Positions 1-5,529 of a stretch of DNA of 8,783 bases are shown here, piece by piece. The notes beneath the pieces are model-generated. The model did no database searches and was not told where the DNA came from. It worked only from the letters and a program-made list of their open reading frames with translations. The first letter of the stretch is position 1. Each line of letters begins with the position of its first letter. A program made the position numbers and the translations under genes. Origin of the DNA: Oscillospiraceae bacterium (GTDB lineage Bacteria > Bacillota > Clostridia > Oscillospirales > Oscillospiraceae); assembly GCA_031255955.1 (NCBI GenBank), contig JAIRRO010000130.1, positions 1 through 8,783 of the forward strand, read 5' to 3'.

Positions 1-1805
1 GGCGGGAGGAAGTTATTCTCCGCGGTGATAAAATCCGTGAAATATCGGTACGCCGCCCGTGCCGAGCGAAGCAAATACGCCCGCCGCCGCGCGGGCGGAC
101 GCTTTTTTCGCCGCCGTCCGCTCATCGCGGCAGCGAATACGGGCGAGAGACACCACACGGCGCAAAGCGCCGCCGATATTGCGTCGCCGCGCGATACCGA
201 CACCGCGCCCGCCGCGAGCGCGGCTAACACCCCCGCGAGCGCAAGACGTAAGCAGCGCGTTATATTGCCGCGCCGCGTCACGGCGTCCGAGTCCGCCGCC
301 GTCACCCATTGCAGCAGCCGTCGCTTTGTGACGGTCATACGAAAGAGGGCAATGGCGGCGGCGGAAATGTAAACGCCCGCTTCGATGGGCAGCAGCAACA
401 GCCGCGCCGCCGCCCGCCGCAAATGGATTAATATATGCCGTATTTTTCCCGCCGCCGCCATAATATGCCCGAAAACAAGGGCAACAGCAGCGGCAGCCGC
501 CGCCGGGCGATACTGCGCAGAGTTGAAACAGAGCAGTATTATCGCAAGCGCGCACGGCGGCAGAAGCGAGCGGCGCAGATTGTCAAGCACGCGCCATTTA
601 TCAATGCAATCCATCGGGTTTGGCGTCATATCGCCGCCGCCACCCGGTACACGCGGGAGCAGCCACGGCGCGTTTTGCCAGTCGCCGCGCGTCCATCGGT
701 GCAGCCGCTCGTAATACGCCGCCGCGGTGGCGGGGTGCGAATCCGTCAGCGTTATATCGCCCGCGAAGCCGCAGCGCAGATAAGCCCCCTCCGGCAGGTC
801 GTGCGATAGGACGCGATTTGACGGCAGCCGCCCGTCAAGGCATTGCAAATAGGCGTCCACATCGATGATACCCTTGCCGACAAAGGACGATTTTCCCGAT
901 ATATCCTGATAAATTTCCCCGCGCGAGCCGCCATATATATCAACCCCGCCGCCGCCCGAAAAGGCGCGGGCAAGCGCCGTCGCGTCCGCGTCGCGCAGCG
1001 CGGTGACGATGCGCGGCTGGATTATCCCGTGCCCGCGCGTCACCGTCCGTGTTTCGGGGTTGATAACGGGGCGGTTTGACGGATGATGAATCGTTCCGAT
1101 TAGCTCCGCCGCCGCGCCCGCCGTCAGGCGCGTGTCGGCGTCTATCGCGATGACATATTGTATATGCCCGAGGCGGCGGCGGGCGGCGTCCGATATATCA
1201 ATATCATCCCCGCCGCGCAGGGCGCGCATCAACTGACACACCGCGCCGCGCTTTCGCTCCCAGCCGCGAAAAACGCCCTCGCGCGCCCGCTCCCGCCGCC
1301 GCAGGAACAAAAAGAAGCCGTCGCCCGCGCGCCGCCGCAGCTCGGCAACAGCCTGTTGCGCCGCGGCGATAATTTCAGCGTCCCCCTCGGCACTCGCGGC
1401 TTGAGCCTCCGGCAGGTCGGCAAGCAGCCCGAAAACAAGGTTTTCTCCCGCGTCGCGGTTCGTAATGCTGTATCGCTCCATCCGCCCCGCCGCCTCCCGC
1501 GCGGCTTCCGGGGAGCTGAGCAGCGCGGTGATGATGACTATCGTGCGCGCCTGACTCGGCACGCCGCCGCGCAGGGCAAGGCGCGGCAGCCCGCGCGACG
1601 TCACAAGTCTCGGGATAACGGCGTCCGTGACGCCCTTTACAATTTCGGAGAGAACAATAAGCACGGCGGGGGCAATTGCCCACGCGCCCGCGCCGGTCGA
1701 AAAAATCAATGTGAAAATCGCCGTCGCGATTATTGACACCGCCGATATGACAGCGGGATAAAAGCTCCCTCGGCGCGACTGCGTCCGCGACTGCGACTGC
1801 GTCAT
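1..1805 (-). CDS. Cyclic beta-1,2-glucan synthase-like glycosyltransferase (GT84 / NdvB-like), N-terminal 601 residues, C-terminus off window
   Basis: This is an integral membrane glycosyltransferase of the cyclic beta-1,2-glucan synthase (NdvB/ChvB) type, which in known members polymerises glucose from UDP-glucose. The start is the ATG at 1805: an in-frame TAA lies 17 codons upstream with no ATG, GTG or TTG between, and AGGAG sits 13 bases before the ATG, which is a long spacing. Residues about 15-35 and 42-64 are hydrophobic. The catalytic region follows: WERKRG (182-187), DADT (222-225, the DxD motif), SFVGKG then DVDAY (about 307-318), LSHD (333-336) and RWTRGDWQ (370-377). Further hydrophobic segments lie at about 425-520, and FFITAENN-like sequence (YFTDFITAENNFLPP) ends the window, where homologs pass into their C-terminal phosphorylase-like (GH94) region. 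That region is not visible. Only about 64 residues precede the catalytic domain, whereas I recall a much longer N-terminal region in many relatives. The cyclic glucan product is inferred from the family. Confidence 0.87.
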   Translation of the reverse strand, partial: MTQSQSRTQSRRGSFYPAVISAVSIIATAIFTLIFSTGAGAWAIAPAVLIVLSEIVKGVTDAVIPRLVTSRGLPRLALRGGVPSQARTIVIITALLSSPEAAREAAGRMERYSITNRDAGENLVFGLLADLPEAQAASAEGDAEIIAAAQQAVAELRRRAGDGFFLFLRRRERAREGVFRGWERKRGAVCQLMRALRGGDDIDISDAARRRLGHIQYVIAIDADTRLTAGAAAELIGTIHHPSNRPVINPETRTVTRGHGIIQPRIVTALRDADATALARAFSGGGGVDIYGGSRGEIYQDISGKSSFVGKGIIDVDAYLQCLDGRLPSNRVLSHDLPEGAYLRCGFAGDITLTDSHPATAAAYYERLHRWTRGDWQNAPWLLPRVPGGGGDMTPNPMDCIDKWRVLDNLRRSLLPPCALAIILLCFNSAQYRPAAAAAAVALVFGHIMAAAGKIRHILIHLRRAAARLLLLPIEAGVYISAAAIALFRMTVTKRRLLQWVTAADSDAVTRRGNITRCLRLALAGVLAALAAGAVSVSRGDAISAALCAVWCLSPVFAAAMSGRRRKKRPPARRRAYLLRSARAAYRYFTDFITAENNFLP

Positions 1806-1895
1806 AGTAAGTAATACGCTCCTGTCCGCGAGTTTGCGGCTTTTTTTGACCGCTTAATAGCATAGCTTTCCCCGCGCGGGCGCTGATTTATTCAG

Positions 1896-2573
1896 TTATC
1901 GGGTTATGCTGCCCGGGAATGTGTCTATCGAAAGCGTCGGCGGCAGCATCGCGAAGTTGCCGGGCGACGGCTCATAGATGATAATCACGCTGTTTCCGTC
2001 GTCCAGCGTCAGCGCGTATTCGCTGAGCGTTTCGTCCACGGCGATGACCTCTCCGGCTGATACGGACAGCGTCTGCGCGCCCTGATATGATAGCGTTATA
2101 TCCCTGTCGAACGACACCGTGCCGCCCGCCTCAAACCACAGCGCATACGTAAACGGACCGCTGCCCGTTCCGAAAAGCGAGCCTAAATCAAACTCTGACC
2201 AGCCGTCCACCATACCGGACGCCGTGATGTTAAGCGCCGCGCCGCCCATCGTTGCGTCGGGCGTGACCACCCACGCCGTAAGCGGGGCTATGGGGAGCGA
2301 TACTATCACATCGGCGGCTTCGCCCAGCATTGTGAGGTGTATAACGCCGCTTATTTCACCGTCGCTGTCACGCGAAGTGGTTTTTGCGAACGGCGCGCTC
2401 CATTCGGCGGTCATCACCTCGTGCAGTCCGACGCGCAGGAGGGCGTTCATCACCTGCTCCGCCGTTGTCGCGCTTGTCGCGGGGATGGCGTCAACGGCAG
2501 CTTGCGCCAGCGCGGTGTATTGCGCCAGCTTCTCCGTCGTATTTACACAGGCGTCGCGGCTGAGATGCGCGTG
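1896..2573 (-). pseudogene. 5'-truncated remnant of a repeat-containing surface protein
   Basis: The frame is open from a TAG at 2574-2576 down to a TAA at 1896-1898. Its first half resembles one unit of the extracellular repeats found in clostridial surface proteins: TTAEQVMNALL, then TAEWSAPF, then GEISGVIHLTMLG and a strand ending VSLPIAPL. The rest, ending MLPPTLSIDTFPGSITR, is rich in beta-strand-like segments and is not recognised. The repeat begins upstream of the first usable starts, GTG at 2453 and ATG at 2450, and no ATG, GTG or TTG lies between the TAG and the GTG. No signal peptide is present. The simplest reading is the 3' end of a larger secreted protein whose 5' part was lost. 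A GGAG six bases before the ATG at 2450 leaves open a short expressed 184-185 residue protein. The assignment to the repeat family is by eye. Confidence 0.5.
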
Positions 2574-2639
2574 CTATTGCAGCCCCGCATTTTGCGCCTT
2601 GGCGAATTACCCGAGCGTGTAACCCGGCTCACCAACTAT

Positions 2640-2658
2640 CAAAAGGTTTACCCTTTTG
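2640..2658 (-). terminator. Weak terminator-like hairpin at the end of the 177-residue gene
   Basis: A perfect 7-bp inverted repeat, CAAAAGG / CCTTTTG with a 5-base loop, contains the stop codon of the preceding minus-strand gene in its loop. The distal arm provides a short TTTT. The stem is A/T-rich and weak, so termination is uncertain. The repeat also marks the edge between the low-GC segment and the GC-rich remnant to its left. Confidence 0.35.
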
Positions 2659-3181
2659 CAACATTCGTGCCAGTATAGATGCTTGACTCACGAATCTCGA
2701 ACACTTTTATTATTGTGTCGACCACCGTTAGCAATCTGAATTTTTCTGTACCAGACAATGCTAACACGTCCGACAATTTATCTGTTGGAAGACAGCTCAG
2801 TTCTGTTATTAGTTCTTTAGGAACTAAGTGTAGTACAGCCTCTAGGACGCGTTGCAAATGCTCGTCCGCGTCCATTCGCAAAAGCCCCAATAAAAGGCTC
2901 GTTGTACGCGTAAGTCGAAAGAACTGACCCGAGTTCATTTCATCTTCAAGCGGGGATGTGAGCCCATCAAATGTGTCCAAAGGAATTTCGCACAGCAACG
3001 ACAAAGCCTCTGTTGTAAATCCCATCGCGGCTAATGCTTCCATCTGCAACATTAAAAACTCGTTTCCGCCGATCTCTGATTTACCGTTTTCCAGTAGGTT
3101 GTATTCATCCGCTAAACGAGCTTTGAGTATTATCAGTTGCTCTGTGTTTGGACAGGAGATTTTACTTTTATCCCATTTCAT
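2648..3181 (-). CDS. Hypothetical cytoplasmic protein, 177 residues, unrecognised
   Basis: I do not recognise this protein. It begins MKWDKSKISCPNTEQLI and shows no signal peptide or membrane segment. It is mainly amphipathic helix in character, with Leu/Glu-rich stretches such as EFLMLQMEALAAMGF (about residues 41-55) and EHLQRVLEAVLHLV (about 107-120), so a small all-helical fold is plausible. The ATG at 3181 is preceded by AAAGGGG at a spacing of about 7 bases, which supports expression. It lies 42 bases downstream of the small secreted protein gene and on the same strand, so the two are probably co-transcribed. Base use differs strongly from the flanks: the 60 bases from 2701 are 37% GC and those from 3061 are 47%, against 72% for the 60 bases from 1321. 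This suggests horizontal acquisition. An intact frame with a good ribosome binding site argues for a real gene. Confidence 0.65.
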   Translation of the reverse strand: MKWDKSKISCPNTEQLIILKARLADEYNLLENGKSEIGGNEFLMLQMEALAAMGFTTEALSLLCEIPLDTFDGLTSPLEDEMNSGQFFRLTRTTSLLLGLLRMDADEHLQRVLEAVLHLVPKELITELSCLPTDKLSDVLALSGTEKFRLLTVVDTIIKVFEIRESSIYTGTNVAKG

Positions 3182-3223
3182 TTTTTTGCCCCTTTCCCTA
3201 TTGACAAGTTAATAGCTGGCTTT

Positions 3224-3538
3224 CTATGAAGGTGAACCTACCCAGAAATAATTGTGTGTACCATCAGAAAAGTCGTACCAAGCTAAAAAGGCTCCGCGCG
3301 CAACATTAAAGGAACCTACATGATAGGTAAAATCTTCGCCGTAATATTTTTTTGCCTCACTAAGCGTAGCCCAAGTGGTATTAGTAGGGTCGGAAGGAGA
3401 ACTGCCGCCTTGTATAGTTTCTTCCTCAATAATAGGATAGCTTTCTTCATCTGTCGCCAACGCCGAACCTGTCATACCGAGTGCCAGTACAAAGATCAGT
3501 ACGAGTGCGGTTAACCGCATAATTGTAAACTTTTTCAT
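3224..3538 (-). CDS. Small secreted protein, 104 residues, unrecognised
   Basis: This is a small exported protein of unknown function. The N-terminus is a classical Sec signal peptide: positive MKKFTIMR, a hydrophobic core LTALVLIFVLALGM, and a likely signal peptidase I site after ALA (residue 28). The mature part of about 76 residues starts with an acidic Ser/Glu-rich stretch (TDEESYPIIEEE). An aromatic-rich end follows, with EAKKYYGEDFTYHVG and a terminal HNYFWVGSPS. It contains no cysteine. AAGGA sits 8 bases before the ATG, and the ATG overlaps the stop of the upstream lipoprotein gene by 4 bases, which suggests translational coupling. It is part of the low-GC segment and lies 42 bases upstream of the 177-residue gene. 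The neighbours do not reveal a role; a secreted factor with a cytoplasmic partner is only one possibility. Confidence 0.68.
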   Translation of the reverse strand: MKKFTIMRLTALVLIFVLALGMTGSALATDEESYPIIEEETIQGGSSPSDPTNTTWATLSEAKKYYGEDFTYHVGSFNVARGAFLAWYDFSDGTHNYFWVGSPS

Positions 3539-4041
3539 AACTCAGTTCCTTTCAAGCTTGTTGAGATTTTTTCAGGGCTTCCTTTCACAATAACGACTCG
3601 CCGCTCCCTATTTTGCCGGGCATTGAGGAACAGCGGATTAAAATCGACGAAACGCTCAAGCAGGAATCGAAGACCGCCATCGCCGACACTCCCCGGTGGC
3701 AACGTGGGCGACAACGATATCGACACAACAATCACCGACAGCGACACACCCCTTGGCAGCTCTATCGGCGCGGAATCCGGCGGACCGGAGCCGACGGCGC
3801 CCTCCCAGCCCAACGTAAACGTACCGCCCTGCACATATACCATCTTAAAATCCTGCGTAAAATTGACCCCGACGCTCTCCGTGAAGTCCTCCCGCAGACG
3901 CTCTAACCCTATGTAATCGACAAAAATGTCCTCTGACGCGGCGGGCGGCGACTGGGCGGCGGGGGACGCCTCCCCCGCGCACGAGGTCAGCGCGGACAGC
4001 AGAAGCACAACGGACAGCGACATCGCAAGCAGCCTTTTCAT
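3535..4041 (-). CDS. Lipoprotein with a truncated FGE/SUMF1-type domain start and an atypical tail, 168 residues
   Basis: The chosen start is the ATG at 4041 (MKRLLAMS), because GGAGG lies 7 bases upstream and a lipoprotein signal peptide begins exactly there. The lipobox is LTSC with the lipidated cysteine at residue 21, followed by a Pro/Ala/Ser-rich linker. Residues 67-80 (MVYVQGGTFTLGWE) match the opening strand of formylglycine-generating-enzyme-like (SUMF1/PvdO) domains. The rest of that domain, normally over 200 residues, is absent. From about residue 97 to 168 the sequence is Ser/Val/Leu-rich, then RFLLERFVDFNPLFLNAR, and resembles no part of such a domain. The protein is therefore probably a chimera or decaying gene, and without the domain core it cannot be expected to have the family's oxidase activity. 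A promoter at 4093-4121 precedes it. It is anchored in the membrane if expressed. An in-frame ATG at 4092 would destroy the signal peptide layout. Confidence 0.6.
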   Translation of the reverse strand: MKRLLAMSLSVVLLLSALTSCAGEASPAAQSPPAASEDIFVDYIGLERLREDFTESVGVNFTQDFKMVYVQGGTFTLGWEGAVGSGPPDSAPIELPRGVSLSVIVVSISLSPTLPPGSVGDGGLRFLLERFVDFNPLFLNARQNRERRVVIVKGSPEKISTSLKGTEL

Positions 4042-4092
4042 AATGAACCTCCGATTTTCGATTATGGGGATTATAGGATAGTACCTGCACAT

Positions 4093-4121
4093 ACTATAGC
4101 GAATTATACGCAGGTAGTCAA
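4093..4121 (-). promoter_or_regulatory. Sigma-A type promoter for the lipoprotein and small-gene cluster
   Basis: On the minus strand TTGACT (4121-4116) is followed after exactly 17 bases by TATAGT (4098-4093). Transcription would start near 4086, about 45 bases before the lipoprotein ATG at 4041. A second TATAAT lies at 4075-4070 but has no good -35 element at the right distance. Confidence 0.7.
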
Positions 4122-4140
4122 GCGGGGGCGGCGCACAACA

Positions 4141-4164
4141 AGGCGGACGCCGGGACGTCCGCCT
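4141..4164 (-). terminator. Terminator-like hairpin after rpsR
   Basis: AGGCGGACG (4141-4149) and CGTCCGCCT (4156-4164) form a perfect 9-bp GC-rich stem with a 6-base loop, 33 bases beyond the rpsR stop. In the direction of rpsR transcription it is followed by TTGTTGTG, a broken T-tract, so it may be of only moderate strength. It separates the ribosomal operon from the lipoprotein promoter. Confidence 0.55.
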
Positions 4165-4176
4165 GTCTTTGTATTC

Positions 4177-4199
4177 AATTTAGTCCGCCGAACTAAATT
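4177..4199 (-). other. A/T-rich inverted repeat overlapping the rpsR stop codon
   Basis: AATTTAGT (4177-4184) and ACTAAATT (4192-4199) form an 8-bp stem with a 7-base loop. The arm at 4192-4199 includes two bases of the rpsR TAA. It lies just upstream of the GC-rich hairpin at 4141-4164 and may help stabilise the 3' end of the mRNA. No function is established. Confidence 0.4.
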
Positions 4200-4464
4200 A
4201 GTCCGTGACGTATGGAAGCAGCGCGACGATGCGGGCGCGCTTAATCGCCGTCATAAGCTGGCGTTGGTGCGGCGCGCAGACGCCCGTCGTGCGGCGGGGC
4301 AGAATCTTGCTGCGCTCTGACATAAAGCGGCGGAGCTTCGACGCGTCCTTATAGTCTATGCCCTGCACCTTGTCAACGCAAAACTGGCACACCTTGCGGC
4401 GGCGGCGGTTTGAAACGTGCGGGCGCGGATTGTCGGTGGTTCTTTCACGCGGTTCGTATGGCAT
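4198..4464 (-). CDS. rpsR: 30S ribosomal protein S18
   Basis: S18 of the small ribosomal subunit binds as a pair with S6 to the platform region of 16S rRNA. The 88 residues are the usual length, and family hallmarks are clear: RRRRKVCQFC near residue 20-29, IDYKDASKLRRF (36-47), SERSKILPRR (49-58), HQRQLMTAIKRAR and the ending ALLPYV. Cys26, Cys29, Cys63 and His66 form a C-x2-C...C-x2-H set, so this is the form of S18 that keeps a possible zinc site. It is the last gene of rpsF-ssb-rpsR, 99 bases after ssb. An AAGGAA sequence lies 11 bases before the ATG. A terminator-like hairpin follows. Confidence 0.97.
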   Translation of the reverse strand: MPYEPRERTTDNPRPHVSNRRRRKVCQFCVDKVQGIDYKDASKLRRFMSERSKILPRRTTGVCAPHQRQLMTAIKRARIVALLPYVTD

Positions 4465-4483
4465 TTGGGTAACCGTTCCTTTC

Positions 4484-4510
4484 GTTTATATTTCGCTGTT
4501 TATATTTCGC
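4484..4510. repeat. 13-bp tandem direct repeat in the ssb-rpsR gap
   Basis: GTTTATATTTCGC occurs at 4484-4496 and again at 4498-4510, a 14-base period with one spacer base. It lies 20 to 46 bases upstream of the rpsR start, just before its ribosome binding site. It is probably a slippage duplication. It lengthens the A/U-rich leader of rpsR in the transcript. Confidence 0.75.
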
Positions 4511-4563
4511 GTAGTGTTCGCTTCGGGCGCGGGGCAGCACAGTGGCGTCGCCGCGCCTGTAGC

Positions 4564-5007
4564 TTAAAACGGCAGGTCGCCGTCGTCCTCGTCGTCGAGC
4601 TCCGCGAAGCCGGAGGGCTGCACGGGAGAGGAATATCCGCCGGAGAAGCTGTCCTGCGACGGACGGGCAGAGCCGTCCCCGCGCTCTCTTTTGTCGCCGG
4701 TGAAATATACGTTTTCGGCAATGACCTCCGCGTTGCGGCGCTTGTTGCCGTCTTTATCCGTCCAATCACGGATTTGCAGCCGTCCGGACACCGCGACAAG
4801 CTGCCCTTTTACGAAATATTTCACGACGAATTCGGCGGTTTGCCGCCACGCCACAATGTCGATGAAGTCCGTTTGACGCTCGCCGCCGTCACGCGGGGCA
4901 AAGCCCCTGTCAACGGCAATGGTGAACGAGGCAACGGGCGTTCCTGTTTGTGTGTGGCGCAGCTCGGGATCGCGCGTCAGGCGTCCCATGAGTACGACTT
5001 GGTTCAT
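4564..5007 (-). CDS. ssb: Single-stranded DNA-binding protein
   Basis: SSB coats single-stranded DNA during replication, recombination and repair, usually as a tetramer. The 147-residue protein starts MNQVVLMGRLTRDPELR and has the OB-fold landmarks GTPVASFTIAVDR, DFIDIVAW (Trp54), AEFVVKYFVKGQLVAVSGRL and a final strand ending AENVYF, covering about residues 1-107. A Gly/Ser/Pro-rich linker leads to an acidic tail DDEDDGDLPF, the conserved tip that recruits partner proteins. GGAGG lies 8 bases before the ATG. It sits 11 bases after rpsF and is co-transcribed with it, the standard firmicute order. Confidence 0.97.
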   Translation of the reverse strand: MNQVVLMGRLTRDPELRHTQTGTPVASFTIAVDRGFAPRDGGERQTDFIDIVAWRQTAEFVVKYFVKGQLVAVSGRLQIRDWTDKDGNKRRNAEVIAENVYFTGDKRERGDGSARPSQDSFSGGYSSPVQPSGFAELDDEDDGDLPF

Positions 5008-5018
5008 AAATTAGCCTC

Positions 5019-5315
5019 CTACTCTTCTACAGTGGTGATAAGCGAGCGCATAACGCCGTCGGTAATCCCGAGAACGCGGTCAAGCTCCGCCGGAAAATCC
5101 GGAGCGGAAGCGAAATGCGTGAGGATATAGTATCCGTCCGGCTTGTCGTTTATGGGGTACGCCATCCGGCGCTTGCCCCACAGGTCTGTTTCCTTGAACT
5201 CGCCGTGTTCTTTGATCAGGGCGGTGAATTTCTCCACCATCGCGGCAAGCTCTTCCTCGGATTTATCGGGGTCGAGGATGTAGAGAAGCTCGTAGTTCGC
5301 TGTGGTTTTTGCCAT
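5019..5315 (-). CDS. rpsF: 30S ribosomal protein S6
   Basis: S6 is a small-subunit ribosomal protein that forms a heterodimer with S18. The 98 residues are the usual length. The start YELLYILDPDKSEEELAAMV and the segment LWGKRRMAYPINDKPDGYYI are diagnostic. The ATG at 5315 is preceded by AGGAGG at 7 bases, an excellent ribosome binding site. It is the first gene of rpsF-ssb-rpsR and has a consensus promoter at 5415-5443. The leader of about 90 bases is GC-rich and can fold (see 5341-5394), so feedback by the S6:S18 pair is plausible but not shown. Confidence 0.97.
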   Translation of the reverse strand: MAKTTANYELLYILDPDKSEEELAAMVEKFTALIKEHGEFKETDLWGKRRMAYPINDKPDGYYILTHFASAPDFPAELDRVLGITDGVMRSLITTVEE

Positions 5316-5340
5316 TATTGCACCTCCTTTTGGACTTAAG

Positions 5341-5394
5341 CCCGTTTGACGGGCGCGGCCCGAGCTTATCGGGCAAGGATACGCCGCGAGCCCG
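5341..5394 (-). promoter_or_regulatory. Structured rpsF leader, candidate S6:S18 autoregulatory RNA
   Basis: In the minus-strand transcript, GCCCGA/UCGGGC (5374-5369 with 5363-5358) forms a 6-bp hairpin with a 5-base loop. It sits on an outer helix of CGGG plus CGCG (5394-5391, 5388-5385) paired with CGCG plus CCCG (5357-5354, 5353-5350), with a large one-sided internal loop. A competing hairpin CCCGU-CAA-ACGGG (5353-5341) uses the same CCCG and ends 25 bases before the rpsF start. Leaders of rpsF that bind S6:S18 are known in many bacteria. The match to that specific motif is not proven here. Confidence 0.4.
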
Positions 5395-5414
5395 GCTCAA
5401 GCGACGTTACGGGC

Positions 5415-5443
5415 AGTATATATGAAAGCTGTGCGGCTGTCAA
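5415..5443 (-). promoter_or_regulatory. Promoter of rpsF-ssb-rpsR
   Basis: On the minus strand a perfect TTGACA (5443-5438) is followed after 17 bases by TATACT (5420-5415). T-rich runs immediately upstream (5444-5460) could serve as an UP element. The start of transcription would be near 5408, giving a leader of about 93 bases. Confidence 0.85.
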
Positions 5444-5472
5444 GAAAAAATTCAAAAAAACTATTTTTTCTA

Positions 5473-5501
5473 TTGACAAGCGTCGACAGGGCTGGTATTA
5501 T
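5473..5501 (+). promoter_or_regulatory. Promoter of the trp operon
   Basis: A perfect TTGACA (5473-5478) is followed after 17 bases by TATTAT (5496-5501), so transcription should start near 5508, shortly before the T-box leader. It points away from the rpsF promoter; the two -35 boxes are 29 bases apart, with A- and T-tracts between them. Confidence 0.85.
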
Positions 5502-5529
5502 ATCCTCAATTTCATCCCAAACCGTTGAC

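Noticed and set aside
13..1863. Several open frames on both strands between 13 and 1863, including minus 1375-1863 and plus 1158-1736
   Set aside because: They are Arg/Ala/Gly-rich shadows. The frame from 1805 down to 1 alone carries the glycosyltransferase motifs in order.
1871..1880. Perfect palindrome CCCGCGCGGG after the surface-protein remnant
   Set aside because: It has no loop and no T-tract on the minus strand, so a terminator is not supported. Such palindromes are frequent at this GC content.
3201..3230. Promoter-like TTGACA on the plus strand followed by TATGAA
   Set aside because: The spacing is 18, the -10 match is poor, and only antisense sequence lies downstream.
4526..4557. 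GGCGCGG/CCGCGCC inverted repeat in the ssb-rpsR gap
   Set aside because: A 7-bp GC-only stem with an 18-base loop is expected by chance here, and no T-tract follows.
4417..5130. A 237-codon plus-strand frame
   Set aside because: It is antisense to rpsR, ssb and rpsF and shows no recognisable domain or ribosome binding site.
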